Assembly (NCBI GenBank): GCA_011322575.1
Contig: DRMK01000040.1
Location: 1 to 10,699, forward strand
Direction: 5' to 3'
DNA length: 10,699 nucleotides
From: Gammaproteobacteria bacterium
GTDB lineage: Bacteria; Pseudomonadota; Gammaproteobacteria; Thiohalospirales; Thiohalospiraceae
The notes under the pieces were generated by a model. It had not been told where the DNA came from. It saw only the letters and a list, made by a program, of their open reading frames with translations, and did not search any database. Positions 1 through 5,673 of the stretch are shown one piece after another (positions within the stretch are counted from its first letter, which is position 1; each line of letters starts with the position of its first letter). The position numbers and the translations under genes were made by a program.

Positions 1-789
1 GCCTCGATGATCGAGCTGGCCGGAAGACGGGGAGAGTGTGAGGTCCTGATCGTGGGGCGCGGCGGAGGCTCGCTGGAGGATCTGTGGGCCTTCAACGAAG
101 AGGTGGTGGCTCGCGCCATCCACGCCTCCCCTCTGCCCATCGTCTCCGCGGTGGGCCACGAGATCGACTTCACCATCGCCGACTTCGTGGCCGACCATCG
201 CGCGCCCACCCCTTCGGCCGCGGCCGAACTGCTGAGCCCTGACTGTCAGGAGATACTGCAGCAGGTTACCCGGCTGGAGACACGTTTGCGGCGCTCCATA
301 CAAAGGGATCTGGCCAGGGCACGGGAGCGGCTGCGGTGGCTGCTGGGGCGGCTCAAACACCCAAGCAGACAATTGCATGAAACTGCCCAGCGTCTGGACG
401 AACTGGAGCGGCGTCTCAACGTGGCATGTGGTCACCTGCTGCGCCACAAGCGCGCCGACCTGGAAAGCATCATGGCGCGCCTGCAGCGTTGCACCCCGGC
501 CCACCGGATAAGGGAGGTGTTAACAAAATGCGCCGCTGTCCGACATAGTCTTTGTTCCGCCATGCACCACCGCCTGAAGAGCAGCCGCCAGCAGCTCTCC
601 ATACAGAGCGGCCGACTGGAGGCGGTCAGCCCACTGGCGGTCCTGGGGCGCGGCTACGCCATCGTGCGCAAGCTGCCGGAGGGCACCATAGTACGCAGCG
701 GCGCGATGGTGAAGAGAGGTGATCAGGTGGAAGCCAGACTGGGCAGGGGACATATCCGCTGCCGGGTAGAGGATACGGTAGATGAGTAG
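1..789 (+). CDS. xseA: Exodeoxyribonuclease VII large subunit, 3' part (5' end outside window)
   Basis: This is the large, catalytic subunit of exonuclease VII, which with XseB degrades single-stranded DNA in both directions to oligonucleotides in the cytoplasm. The reading frame is open from base 1, so the N-terminal OB-fold and the start lie upstream. About 262 residues remain of a family of roughly 400-460. The first 75 residues carry the conserved catalytic-domain core: VGRGGGSLEDLWAFNEE, then SAVGHEIDFTIADFVADHRA and PTPSAAAEL. A long charged helical stretch rich in Arg, Leu and Glu follows, as expected for the coiled-coil that binds the small subunits. The tail has the usual PLAVLGRGYAIV motif. 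The stop codon overlaps the next gene's start by 8 nt, which suggests co-transcription and translational coupling. Family assignment is secure; the true start cannot be seen. Confidence 0.96.
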   Translation, partial: ASMIELAGRRGECEVLIVGRGGGSLEDLWAFNEEVVARAIHASPLPIVSAVGHEIDFTIADFVADHRAPTPSAAAELLSPDCQEILQQVTRLETRLRRSIQRDLARARERLRWLLGRLKHPSRQLHETAQRLDELERRLNVACGHLLRHKRADLESIMARLQRCTPAHRIREVLTKCAAVRHSLCSAMHHRLKSSRQQLSIQSGRLEAVSPLAVLGRGYAIVRKLPEGTIVRSGAMVKRGDQVEARLGRGHIRCRVEDTVDE

Positions 790-1618
790 GGGGTGGCCAA
801 GCTGGTGGCTTGGCTGGCTGCTGCTGTTCTCCGGCACCACTGCGGCGATCGAACTGCCGCGCCCTGCCCTTGTCCCCGGAGGCGTGGCCATCGTAGCGCT
901 TCCGGCCAGTGGAGAACTGCCACCCCGGGCGTGGTACCGGGACAGGCGGGTCATGGTGGTTCGCGAGGGTGAGGGCTGGCACGCAGTGGTTGGCATTCCC
1001 CTGAGCGCCAAACCGGGCCGCCACACGGTGACCGTAAGGGGAGCCAGACAGAGCCAGGTCTTTTTCACCGTAAAAGGGAAAAAGTACCGCGAACAGCACC
1101 TGACCATAAAAAACCGGCGCATGGTCAACCCCGGTGCGGAGGATCTCAAACGCATCCGCAGGGAGAAAAGGGAGATCGAGGCCGCCTTCAACCGCTGGCG
1201 CGACGCGGCGGAGGTGGATGTGACATTCACCCTGCCGGTGGAGGGGGTGCTGAGCAGCCCGTTCGGGCTACGCCGGTTCTTCAACCAGCAGCCGCGCAAG
1301 CCCCATAGCGGCCTGGATATCGCGGCAGCCAAAGGAACGCCTGTCCGCGCCCCGGCAGCAGGGGTGGTGGTGGCTACCGGAAGCTACTTTTTCAACGGAA
1401 ACACGGTATTTATTGACCATGGTCAAGGATTGATCACCATGTATTGCCATATGGATCACATCGAGGTAAGCGAAGGGGATGTATTGGTTAAGGGGCAGAC
1501 CATCGGCGCGGTGGGCAAGACCGGGCGCGTAACCGGCCCGCATCTGCACTGGTCGGTAAGCCTGAACGGCGCCCGGGTGGATCCAGAGCTCTTTCTGCCC
1601 AGGCAAGCTGTTGAGTAA
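782..1618 (+). CDS. Secreted M23-family (LytM-type) metallopeptidase
   Basis: This is a predicted zinc endopeptidase of the M23/LytM family, which cleaves peptidoglycan cross-bridges or acts as an activator of cell-wall amidases. Residues 1-22 look like a signal peptide (Arg near the start, a Trp/Leu-rich hydrophobic core, then TTAA), so the protein is likely periplasmic. Residues 25-100 form a beta-rich N-terminal region, 119-142 a charged helix, and about 150-275 the peptidase domain. Zinc ligands are visible as H175 and D179 (HSGLD) and H256 (HLHW); H254 and H223 (YCHMD) match the catalytic histidines of LytM. All metal and catalytic positions are intact, so an active enzyme is expected rather than an EnvC-like degenerate one. 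The ATG overlaps the xseA stop by 8 nt, and a GAGGA lies about 9 nt upstream. The pairing with xseA is probably an operon. The exact substrate is not known. Confidence 0.93.
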   Translation: MSRGWPSWWLGWLLLFSGTTAAIELPRPALVPGGVAIVALPASGELPPRAWYRDRRVMVVREGEGWHAVVGIPLSAKPGRHTVTVRGARQSQVFFTVKGKKYREQHLTIKNRRMVNPGAEDLKRIRREKREIEAAFNRWRDAAEVDVTFTLPVEGVLSSPFGLRRFFNQQPRKPHSGLDIAAAKGTPVRAPAAGVVVATGSYFFNGNTVFIDHGQGLITMYCHMDHIEVSEGDVLVKGQTIGAVGKTGRVTGPHLHWSVSLNGARVDPELFLPRQAVE

Positions 1619-1678
1619 AACCGCGGATTCTGCTTTCGGTGCCGACCAAACCGTTACCAGGGTATTCTGGCGGGCTGC

Positions 1679-1699
1679 GCGCGGTACAGAGCACCGCGC
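1679..1699 (+). other. GC-rich hairpin downstream of the M23 gene
   Basis: GCGCGGT (1679-1685) and ACCGCGC (1693-1699) form a perfect 7-bp stem with a 7-nt loop. An outer pair, GTTACC (1653-1658) and GGTAAC (1701-1706), could enclose it. There is no T-tract, so it is not a standard intrinsic terminator. It may help end the xseA-M23 transcript or protect its 3' end; this is inference. Confidence 0.35.
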
Positions 1700-1721
1700 C
1701 GGTAACAGATTGAGAATGTGG

Positions 1722-1751
1722 GGAAACCGGTAATCATGATTTTCGGTTTCC
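1722..1751. promoter_or_regulatory. 30-bp near-perfect palindrome upstream of the first MBL gene
   Basis: The arms GGAAACCG (1722-1729) and CGGTTTCC (1744-1751) are perfect inverted repeats. Between them the 10-bp palindrome AATCATGATT (1732-1741) has exactly the same centre (1736/1737). Thirteen of fifteen base pairs match; the exceptions are G1730/T1743 and T1731/T1742. It lies 63 nt before the ATG at 1815. The symmetry and position suggest an operator for a dimeric regulator. No T-tract follows, which argues against a terminator. Promoter elements nearby are weak: TTGAGA at 1710-1715, with CATGAT at 1735-1740 at a poor 19-nt spacing. If that promoter were real, the palindrome would cover its -10 element. 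Confidence 0.5.
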
Positions 1752-1814
1752 AGTAGTTGAACAGGTTATGGATGGCTTTTCAGCATCCTGTCAAGACAAC
1801 CGGGGGGAGACAAC

Positions 1815-2567
1815 ATGGCACAAGTAGTTCTGTTCGAGAACGAGGAGCACAGGAACATCCTGCTGGAGGATCACTCCGAGGGGGAGATGGTGCCGGCCAA
1901 CCAGCACCTGATAATCCACAAGGGCAAGGGGATGCTGCTGGATCCGGGTGGACACAAAATCCATTCGCAGGTCTACTCCGATCTGTCCGCTTCGCTGTCG
2001 CCCAACGACCTCAAGTACCTGTTTTTTTCCCACCAGGACCCGGATATCGTGGCGGCCGCCAACTTCTGGTTCATGATGACCCCGGCAGACGGTTTGATCT
2101 CCGAGCTGTGGCTGCGCTTCATAGCCCACTTCGGCGTGGATCGGATGGTTTTCCACCGCATCAAGACCATACCGGATCGGGGCCAGTCGGTGGATCTGGA
2201 GGGAGCCGAGCTCTCCATCATACCGGCCCACTTCCTGCACTCCGCAGGCAACTTTCAGCTGTACGATCCGGTATCCAAGATCCTCTACTCCGGCGATCTC
2301 GGCGCCTCCATCGGTGTCGGATACCGGATAGTGGAGGATTTCGATGCCCACATCCCGGCCATCGAGGGGTTCCACCAGCGCTACATGCCCACCGTCAAGG
2401 TCTATCAACTCTGGGCCAAAATGGCCCGCAAGCTGGATATCGAAACCATCGCGCCACAGCACGGTGCCATCTACCAGGGCAAGGAGAACGTCAACAGGTT
2501 CATCGACTGGGTGGAGAACCTGCCCTGCGGGCTGGATATCATGGAGGATATCTACGGCTCCGCGTAA
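1815..2567 (+). CDS. ODP/flavodiiron-like MBL-fold protein, first paralog
   Basis: This 250-residue protein has the metallo-beta-lactamase fold of the oxygen-reducing domain of flavodiiron proteins, but no flavodoxin domain. The predicted metal ligands are H73, D75, D77 (SHQDPD), H142 (FLHSAGN), D161 (YSGDLG) and H216 (APQHG). Desulfovibrio gigas ROO has H79, E81, D83, H146, D165 and H226; the 18-residue gap between the third His and the bridging Asp is the same here. The second ligand is Asp instead of the usual Glu. Such stand-alone proteins resemble the ODP group (oxygen-binding diiron protein, known from Treponema denticola), so oxygen or redox sensing, or a diiron oxidoreductase needing an external electron donor, are the likely roles. 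The start is backed by GGGGGAG at 1803-1809, 5 nt before ATG. It is followed by a paralog after 84 nt. The exact function is unknown; the fold assignment is firm. Confidence 0.85.
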   Translation: MAQVVLFENEEHRNILLEDHSEGEMVPANQHLIIHKGKGMLLDPGGHKIHSQVYSDLSASLSPNDLKYLFFSHQDPDIVAAANFWFMMTPADGLISELWLRFIAHFGVDRMVFHRIKTIPDRGQSVDLEGAELSIIPAHFLHSAGNFQLYDPVSKILYSGDLGASIGVGYRIVEDFDAHIPAIEGFHQRYMPTVKVYQLWAKMARKLDIETIAPQHGAIYQGKENVNRFIDWVENLPCGLDIMEDIYGSA

Positions 2568-2591
2568 CGGGTATAGATAAGAATATTAGGC

Positions 2592-2597
2592 TATAAT
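2592..2597 (+). promoter_or_regulatory. Possible -10 box (TATAAT) before the second MBL gene
   Basis: A perfect TATAAT sits in the AT-rich 84-nt gap between the two MBL genes, 54 nt before the preferred ATG. No good -35 is present at 16-18 nt spacing (GGGTAT at 17), so an activator or another sigma factor would be needed if it is used. It may give the second paralog its own transcription. Confidence 0.35.
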
Positions 2598-2651
2598 CCC
2601 AAGCTTTATATCCAACGATACAAACCGTTTTGCCACATGAGGCGGGAGCAG

Positions 2652-3413
2652 ATGTCACAGATTACGCTGTTTGAGAACCAGGATCACAAGAATATCCTGC
2701 TGGAGGACTACGCCGACGGCGAGATGATACCAACCAACCAGCATGTCATCGTGCACAAGGGCAAGGGGATGCTGCTGGATCCGGGCGGGCACAAGATTCA
2801 CTCCAGGGTATTTGCCGAGCTCTCCACCATCGTGGCGCCTCCCGATCTGAAGTATCTGTTCTTTTCCCACCAGGATCCGGATATCGTGGCGGCCGCCAAC
2901 TTCTGGTTTATGATGACCTCCGCCGAGGGGCTCATGTCCCAGCTCTGGACCCGTTTCGTGGCCCATTTCGGTATCGACCGGGTGGTATTCAAGCGGGTGA
3001 GGACCATACCCGATGAAGGGATGGTCCTGGATCTGGAGGGAGTAGAGCTGCTCATCATACCGGGGCACTTCCTCCACTCCGCCGGCAACTTCCAGATCTA
3101 CGATCCGGTTTCCAAGATCCTCTACTCTGGCGATCTGGGCGCCTCCATAGGGACGGAGTACCGCATCGTGGAGGATTTCGACACCCACATCCCGCGTCTC
3201 GAGTGGTTCCATCAGCGCTATATGCCTTCCGCCAAGGCGTTCCAGCTCTGGGCGGCCATGGTTCGCGAACTGGACATAGAGACCATCGCGCCGCAGCACG
3301 GCGCCATCTATCAAGGCAGGGAGAACGTCAACAGGTTCATCGACTGGGTGGAGAACCTGCCCAGTGGCCTGGATCGTATGGAGAACCTGTTCCGGCTGCC
3401 CAAGGCAGGCTAA
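2652..3413 (+). CDS. ODP/flavodiiron-like MBL-fold protein, second paralog
   Basis: This 253-residue protein is the tandem paralog of the gene just upstream. My gap-free hand alignment gives about 75 % identity over 250 residues. All six predicted metal positions are kept: H73, D75, D77, H142, D161 and H216 (numbered from the chosen start), again with Asp at the second position. It has no flavodoxin or rubredoxin domain. The copies diverge most at residues 51-63, 91-125 and the last ten residues, while the metal site and the region 205-238 are nearly identical. The start at 2652 is chosen because it aligns MSQITLFEN with MAQVVLFEN of the first copy and has GGGAG just upstream (2644-2648). An in-frame ATG at 2637 would add five residues and has no ribosome site. 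Role is presumably oxygen/redox sensing or a diiron oxidoreductase; a heterodimer with the first copy is possible but only inferred. Confidence 0.84.
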   Translation: MSQITLFENQDHKNILLEDYADGEMIPTNQHVIVHKGKGMLLDPGGHKIHSRVFAELSTIVAPPDLKYLFFSHQDPDIVAAANFWFMMTSAEGLMSQLWTRFVAHFGIDRVVFKRVRTIPDEGMVLDLEGVELLIIPGHFLHSAGNFQIYDPVSKILYSGDLGASIGTEYRIVEDFDTHIPRLEWFHQRYMPSAKAFQLWAAMVRELDIETIAPQHGAIYQGRENVNRFIDWVENLPSGLDRMENLFRLPKAG

Positions 3414-3506
3414 CCGGATGTTTTACCCGGTAACGCACTGATGGTGCGGGGGTCGTCATTCGGGAGCAGATCCGCGATCTAAAGTGGCGCGGGCTTGCAG
3501 GGCACC

Positions 3507-3550
3507 GTTTCCAAGCGCCCACGAGGATTGGAATGTGGGCGGTTGGAAAC
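3507..3550 (+). other. Strong 16-bp-arm hairpin in the nrdJ upstream region
   Basis: GTTTCCAAGCGCCCAC (3507-3522) and GTGGGCGGTTGGAAAC (3535-3550) pair at 15 of 16 positions (only G3515/G3542 fails) around a 12-nt loop. The loop contains TTGGAA (3528-3533), which repeats TTGGAA of the 3' arm (3543-3548), so TTCCAA (3509-3514) could pair with either. No T-tract follows, so a plain terminator is unlikely. It could be a 5'-leader structure for nrdJ or a 3' structure of the MBL transcript. The rest of the 224-nt gap holds only a small stem, CGCAC/GTGCG (3434-3448). No cobalamin riboswitch motif was seen. Confidence 0.5.
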
Positions 3551-3554
3551 CAAC

Positions 3555-3560
3555 TATAAT
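3555..3560 (+). promoter_or_regulatory. Possible -10 box (TATAAT) before nrdJ
   Basis: A perfect TATAAT lies immediately 3' of the large hairpin and 77 nt before the preferred nrdJ ATG. No -35 with usual spacing is visible; TTGGAA at 3528-3533 is 21 nt away. If it is used, the hairpin would be a DNA element upstream of the transcript rather than part of the nrdJ leader. Confidence 0.3.
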
Positions 3561-3637
3561 TCATCTATCAGCCCGTACCCGGCGGTGGCAGGTCACGCGG
3601 CTGTAGCGTCTGCAGGTAGTTGAAACCGGTTCCCGCC

Positions 3638-5410
3638 ATGCCAGCACCACCTTTCGATTTATCCATCTCGGAGCTGATCTGGAGCAGCCGCTACCGGCTG
3701 CAGGAGGATGGTGGCGAGAGCTGCATCGAGAAGAGCTGGCGAAGGGTCGCGGGGGCGCTGGCATCGGTGGAGGCTGGCCGGCGGAGCTACTGGAAGGAGC
3801 GTTTCTACCAGGCCCTCGAGGATTTCCGCTTCATCCCCGGTGGCCGCATCCTGGCCGGGGCCGGTAGCGCGCGCAACGTCACCCTGTTCAACTGCTTCGT
3901 CATGGGCCGCATCGGCAACTCCCTGGGCTCCATCTTCGACAATCTGAAGGAGGGCGCCCTCACCATGCAGCAAGGGGGCGGAGTGGGCTATGACTTCTCC
4001 ACCCTGCGCCCCGCCGGCGCAGGCGGCTCCAGTCCCGGCCCTCTTGCCTGCATGAAGATCTGGGACAGCGCATGCGAGGCGCTGCTCTCCACGGCCACGC
4101 GGCGCGGGGCGATGATGGCCACCCTGCGCTGCGATCACCCCGACATCGAAGCTTTTGTCGATGCCAAGCGCACTCCGGGGCTGTTTCGCAACTTCAATCT
4201 CTCGGTTCTGGTTAGTGACAACTTCATGGGGGCGGTACAGGAAGATCAGCGCTGGCCCCTGCTCTACCCGGCGCCAGAGCTGCCGGATGCCCGCCGCTTT
4301 CCGGAGCAGATCCGATGGAGATGGTCGGGAACGCCGCTTCCCTGCGCCGTTTTCCGGTGGATCCGCGCCCGCGACCTGTGGGAACACATCATGCGCGCAA
4401 GTTACGACACCGCCGAACCCGGCGTGTTGTTCATCGATCACATCAACCGGATGAACAATCTGGGCTACCGGGAGCGGATCAGCGCCACCAATCCCTGCGG
4501 CGAGATCCCCCTCCCCCCCTACGGCGCCTGCGACCTGGGTTCCATCAACCTGACCCGCTTCGTCCGGGAGCCGTTCGGGCGGAATGCGCGGCTGGACATG
4601 GAGGGGATCCGGAACACCACCGCCCTTGCCGTGCGCATGCTGGACAACGTCATCTCCCTCTCCCGTTTCCCCCTGCCGAACCAGCGCCGGCAGAGCCAGG
4701 GGAGCCGCCGCATAGGATTAGGAATAACCGGCCTCGCCGACGCCCTCATCATGCTGGGGCTGCACTACGGAACCGGAGAGGCGCGGGACCGCGCCGCGTC
4801 CGTCATGGAGGAGATCTGTCACGCAGCCTACCGCGCTTCCATCGAGCTGGCCGCGGAGAAGGGTTCCTTCCCCTTTCTGGATAGCGAGGCCTACCTGAAG
4901 CGGCCCTTCATCCGCAATCTCCCCCCCGACATCAGGCGGGGCATCGCGGCAGACGGGATCCGCAACAGCCACCTGATCGCAATCGCACCGACGGGAACCA
5001 TCAGCCTGCTGGCCAACAACATATCCAGCGGGATCGAACCGGTGTTTGATCTCCACTACCGGCGCCGCATCCGCACCAGCGGAGAGGAGTACCGGGAGCA
5101 AGAGTTGACCGACTACGCCCTGCGCCTGTGGCAGAAGATGCACCCGGAGGAGCCACTGCCCGCCCATTTCGTTACCGCCAGGCAACTCTCTCCGCACCAC
5201 CATATGCTGATGCAGGCGGCGCTGCAACCATTCGTGGACAACGCCATCTCCAAGACCATCAACGTGCCGCAGGAGGTCGGTTTCGACGCCTTCCGTACCA
5301 TCTACGAGGAGGCGTGGCGCCAGGGGCTGAAAGGGTGCACCACCTTCCGGCCCAACCCGGTGCGCGGCGAACTGCTGACCTCCGCCGGTGACCTCCCCTG
5401 CTGCCACTAG
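3638..5410 (+). CDS. nrdJ: Class II (adenosylcobalamin-dependent) ribonucleotide reductase
   Basis: This enzyme reduces ribonucleotides to deoxyribonucleotides using a thiyl radical made from adenosylcobalamin, with or without oxygen. The 590-residue chain lacks an N-terminal ATP-cone. The active-site signature NPCGE gives N285, radical C287 and E289. C86 (FNCF) and C298 (GACDLGSINL) are the redox pair. The 11-residue spacing C287-C298 equals that of the Lactobacillus (C408/C419) and Thermotoga (C322/C333) class II enzymes and differs from class I. Other conserved blocks are FNLSV, SATNPCGEIPL, APTGTIS and KGCTTFRPNP. The C-terminus ends in adjacent cysteines (C588, C589) rather than the common CxxC reducing tail. 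The ATG at 3638 is preferred, since the homologous region starts soon after; an in-frame TTG at 3620 would add six residues. No nrdAB or nrdR is nearby. The stop codon lies in the CTAG that borders the inverted-repeat element. Confidence 0.93.
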   Translation: MPAPPFDLSISELIWSSRYRLQEDGGESCIEKSWRRVAGALASVEAGRRSYWKERFYQALEDFRFIPGGRILAGAGSARNVTLFNCFVMGRIGNSLGSIFDNLKEGALTMQQGGGVGYDFSTLRPAGAGGSSPGPLACMKIWDSACEALLSTATRRGAMMATLRCDHPDIEAFVDAKRTPGLFRNFNLSVLVSDNFMGAVQEDQRWPLLYPAPELPDARRFPEQIRWRWSGTPLPCAVFRWIRARDLWEHIMRASYDTAEPGVLFIDHINRMNNLGYRERISATNPCGEIPLPPYGACDLGSINLTRFVREPFGRNARLDMEGIRNTTALAVRMLDNVISLSRFPLPNQRRQSQGSRRIGLGITGLADALIMLGLHYGTGEARDRAASVMEEICHAAYRASIELAAEKGSFPFLDSEAYLKRPFIRNLPPDIRRGIAADGIRNSHLIAIAPTGTISLLANNISSGIEPVFDLHYRRRIRTSGEEYREQELTDYALRLWQKMHPEEPLPAHFVTARQLSPHHHMLMQAALQPFVDNAISKTINVPQEVGFDAFRTIYEEAWRQGLKGCTTFRPNPVRGELLTSAGDLPCCH

Positions 5411-5439
5411 AGGGCGTTCTCAACTAATAAGATCACACT

Positions 5440-5538
5440 GCCGGGCCTCTGTTTTTGTCCAGCAAGGCAGAACGAGCGCGGTGTGGTTGTTCCACATAAG
5501 TGAGTGATAGCGCCGCTGGGCGAAAACAGAGGCCCGGC
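5440..5538. repeat. Left internal hairpin of the inverted-repeat element
   Basis: GCCGGGCCTCTGTTTT (5440-5455) pairs perfectly with AAAACAGAGGCCCGGC (5523-5538). Pairing continues with two G-T wobbles through GTCCAGC (5457-5463) and GCTGGGC (5515-5521). The tip GTGG/CCAC (5483-5486, 5492-5495) shares the same centre at 5489, so the whole 99 nt is one long imperfect palindrome. Confidence 0.8.
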
Positions 5539-5545
5539 CCTTCGG

Positions 5546-5644
5546 GTTGCGCCTGAAAAAGCGCCATGCTGCGTTGTTCGTCGTTCATTTGCAACAAGCA
5601 AACATCTCTCCTCACGCCTTGCCTGGCGCTTTTTCAGGCACAAC
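5546..5644. repeat. Right internal hairpin of the inverted-repeat element
   Basis: GCCTGAAAAAGCGCCA (5551-5566) pairs perfectly with TGGCGCTTTTTCAGGC (5624-5639). After one mismatch the outer GTTG/CAAC (5546-5549, 5641-5644) also pairs. The span is 99 nt, the same as the left hairpin, and its reverse complement resembles the left one (shared CAAGGC and TTGTT at equal spacing). Confidence 0.8.
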
Positions 5645-5673
5645 AGTGCGGCCTTATTAATTGAGAACGCCCC

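Noticed and set aside
979..998. Sigma-54-like TGGCACG...TTGGC sequence
   Set aside because: It lies inside the M23 coding region, the spacing is wrong, and nothing downstream starts there.
520..1332. A 270-codon open frame on the minus strand across xseA and the M23 gene
   Set aside because: It is antisense to two genes with clear motifs; composition is that of a shadow frame.
1757..2596. A 279-codon plus-strand frame covering the first MBL gene in another frame
   Set aside because: The MBL frame has all metal motifs and a paralog with the same reading; this one is a shadow.
3414..3637. Cobalamin riboswitch or NrdR box before nrdJ
   Set aside because: No B12-box-like sequence was found, and the AT-rich AACTATAATTC at 3552-3562 matches an NrdR box only poorly and is single.
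5407..5643. Small minus-strand frames (60-78 codons) inside the inverted-repeat element
   Set aside because: They run through both hairpin stems, whose symmetry explains the sequence; no protein motif or ribosome site of note.
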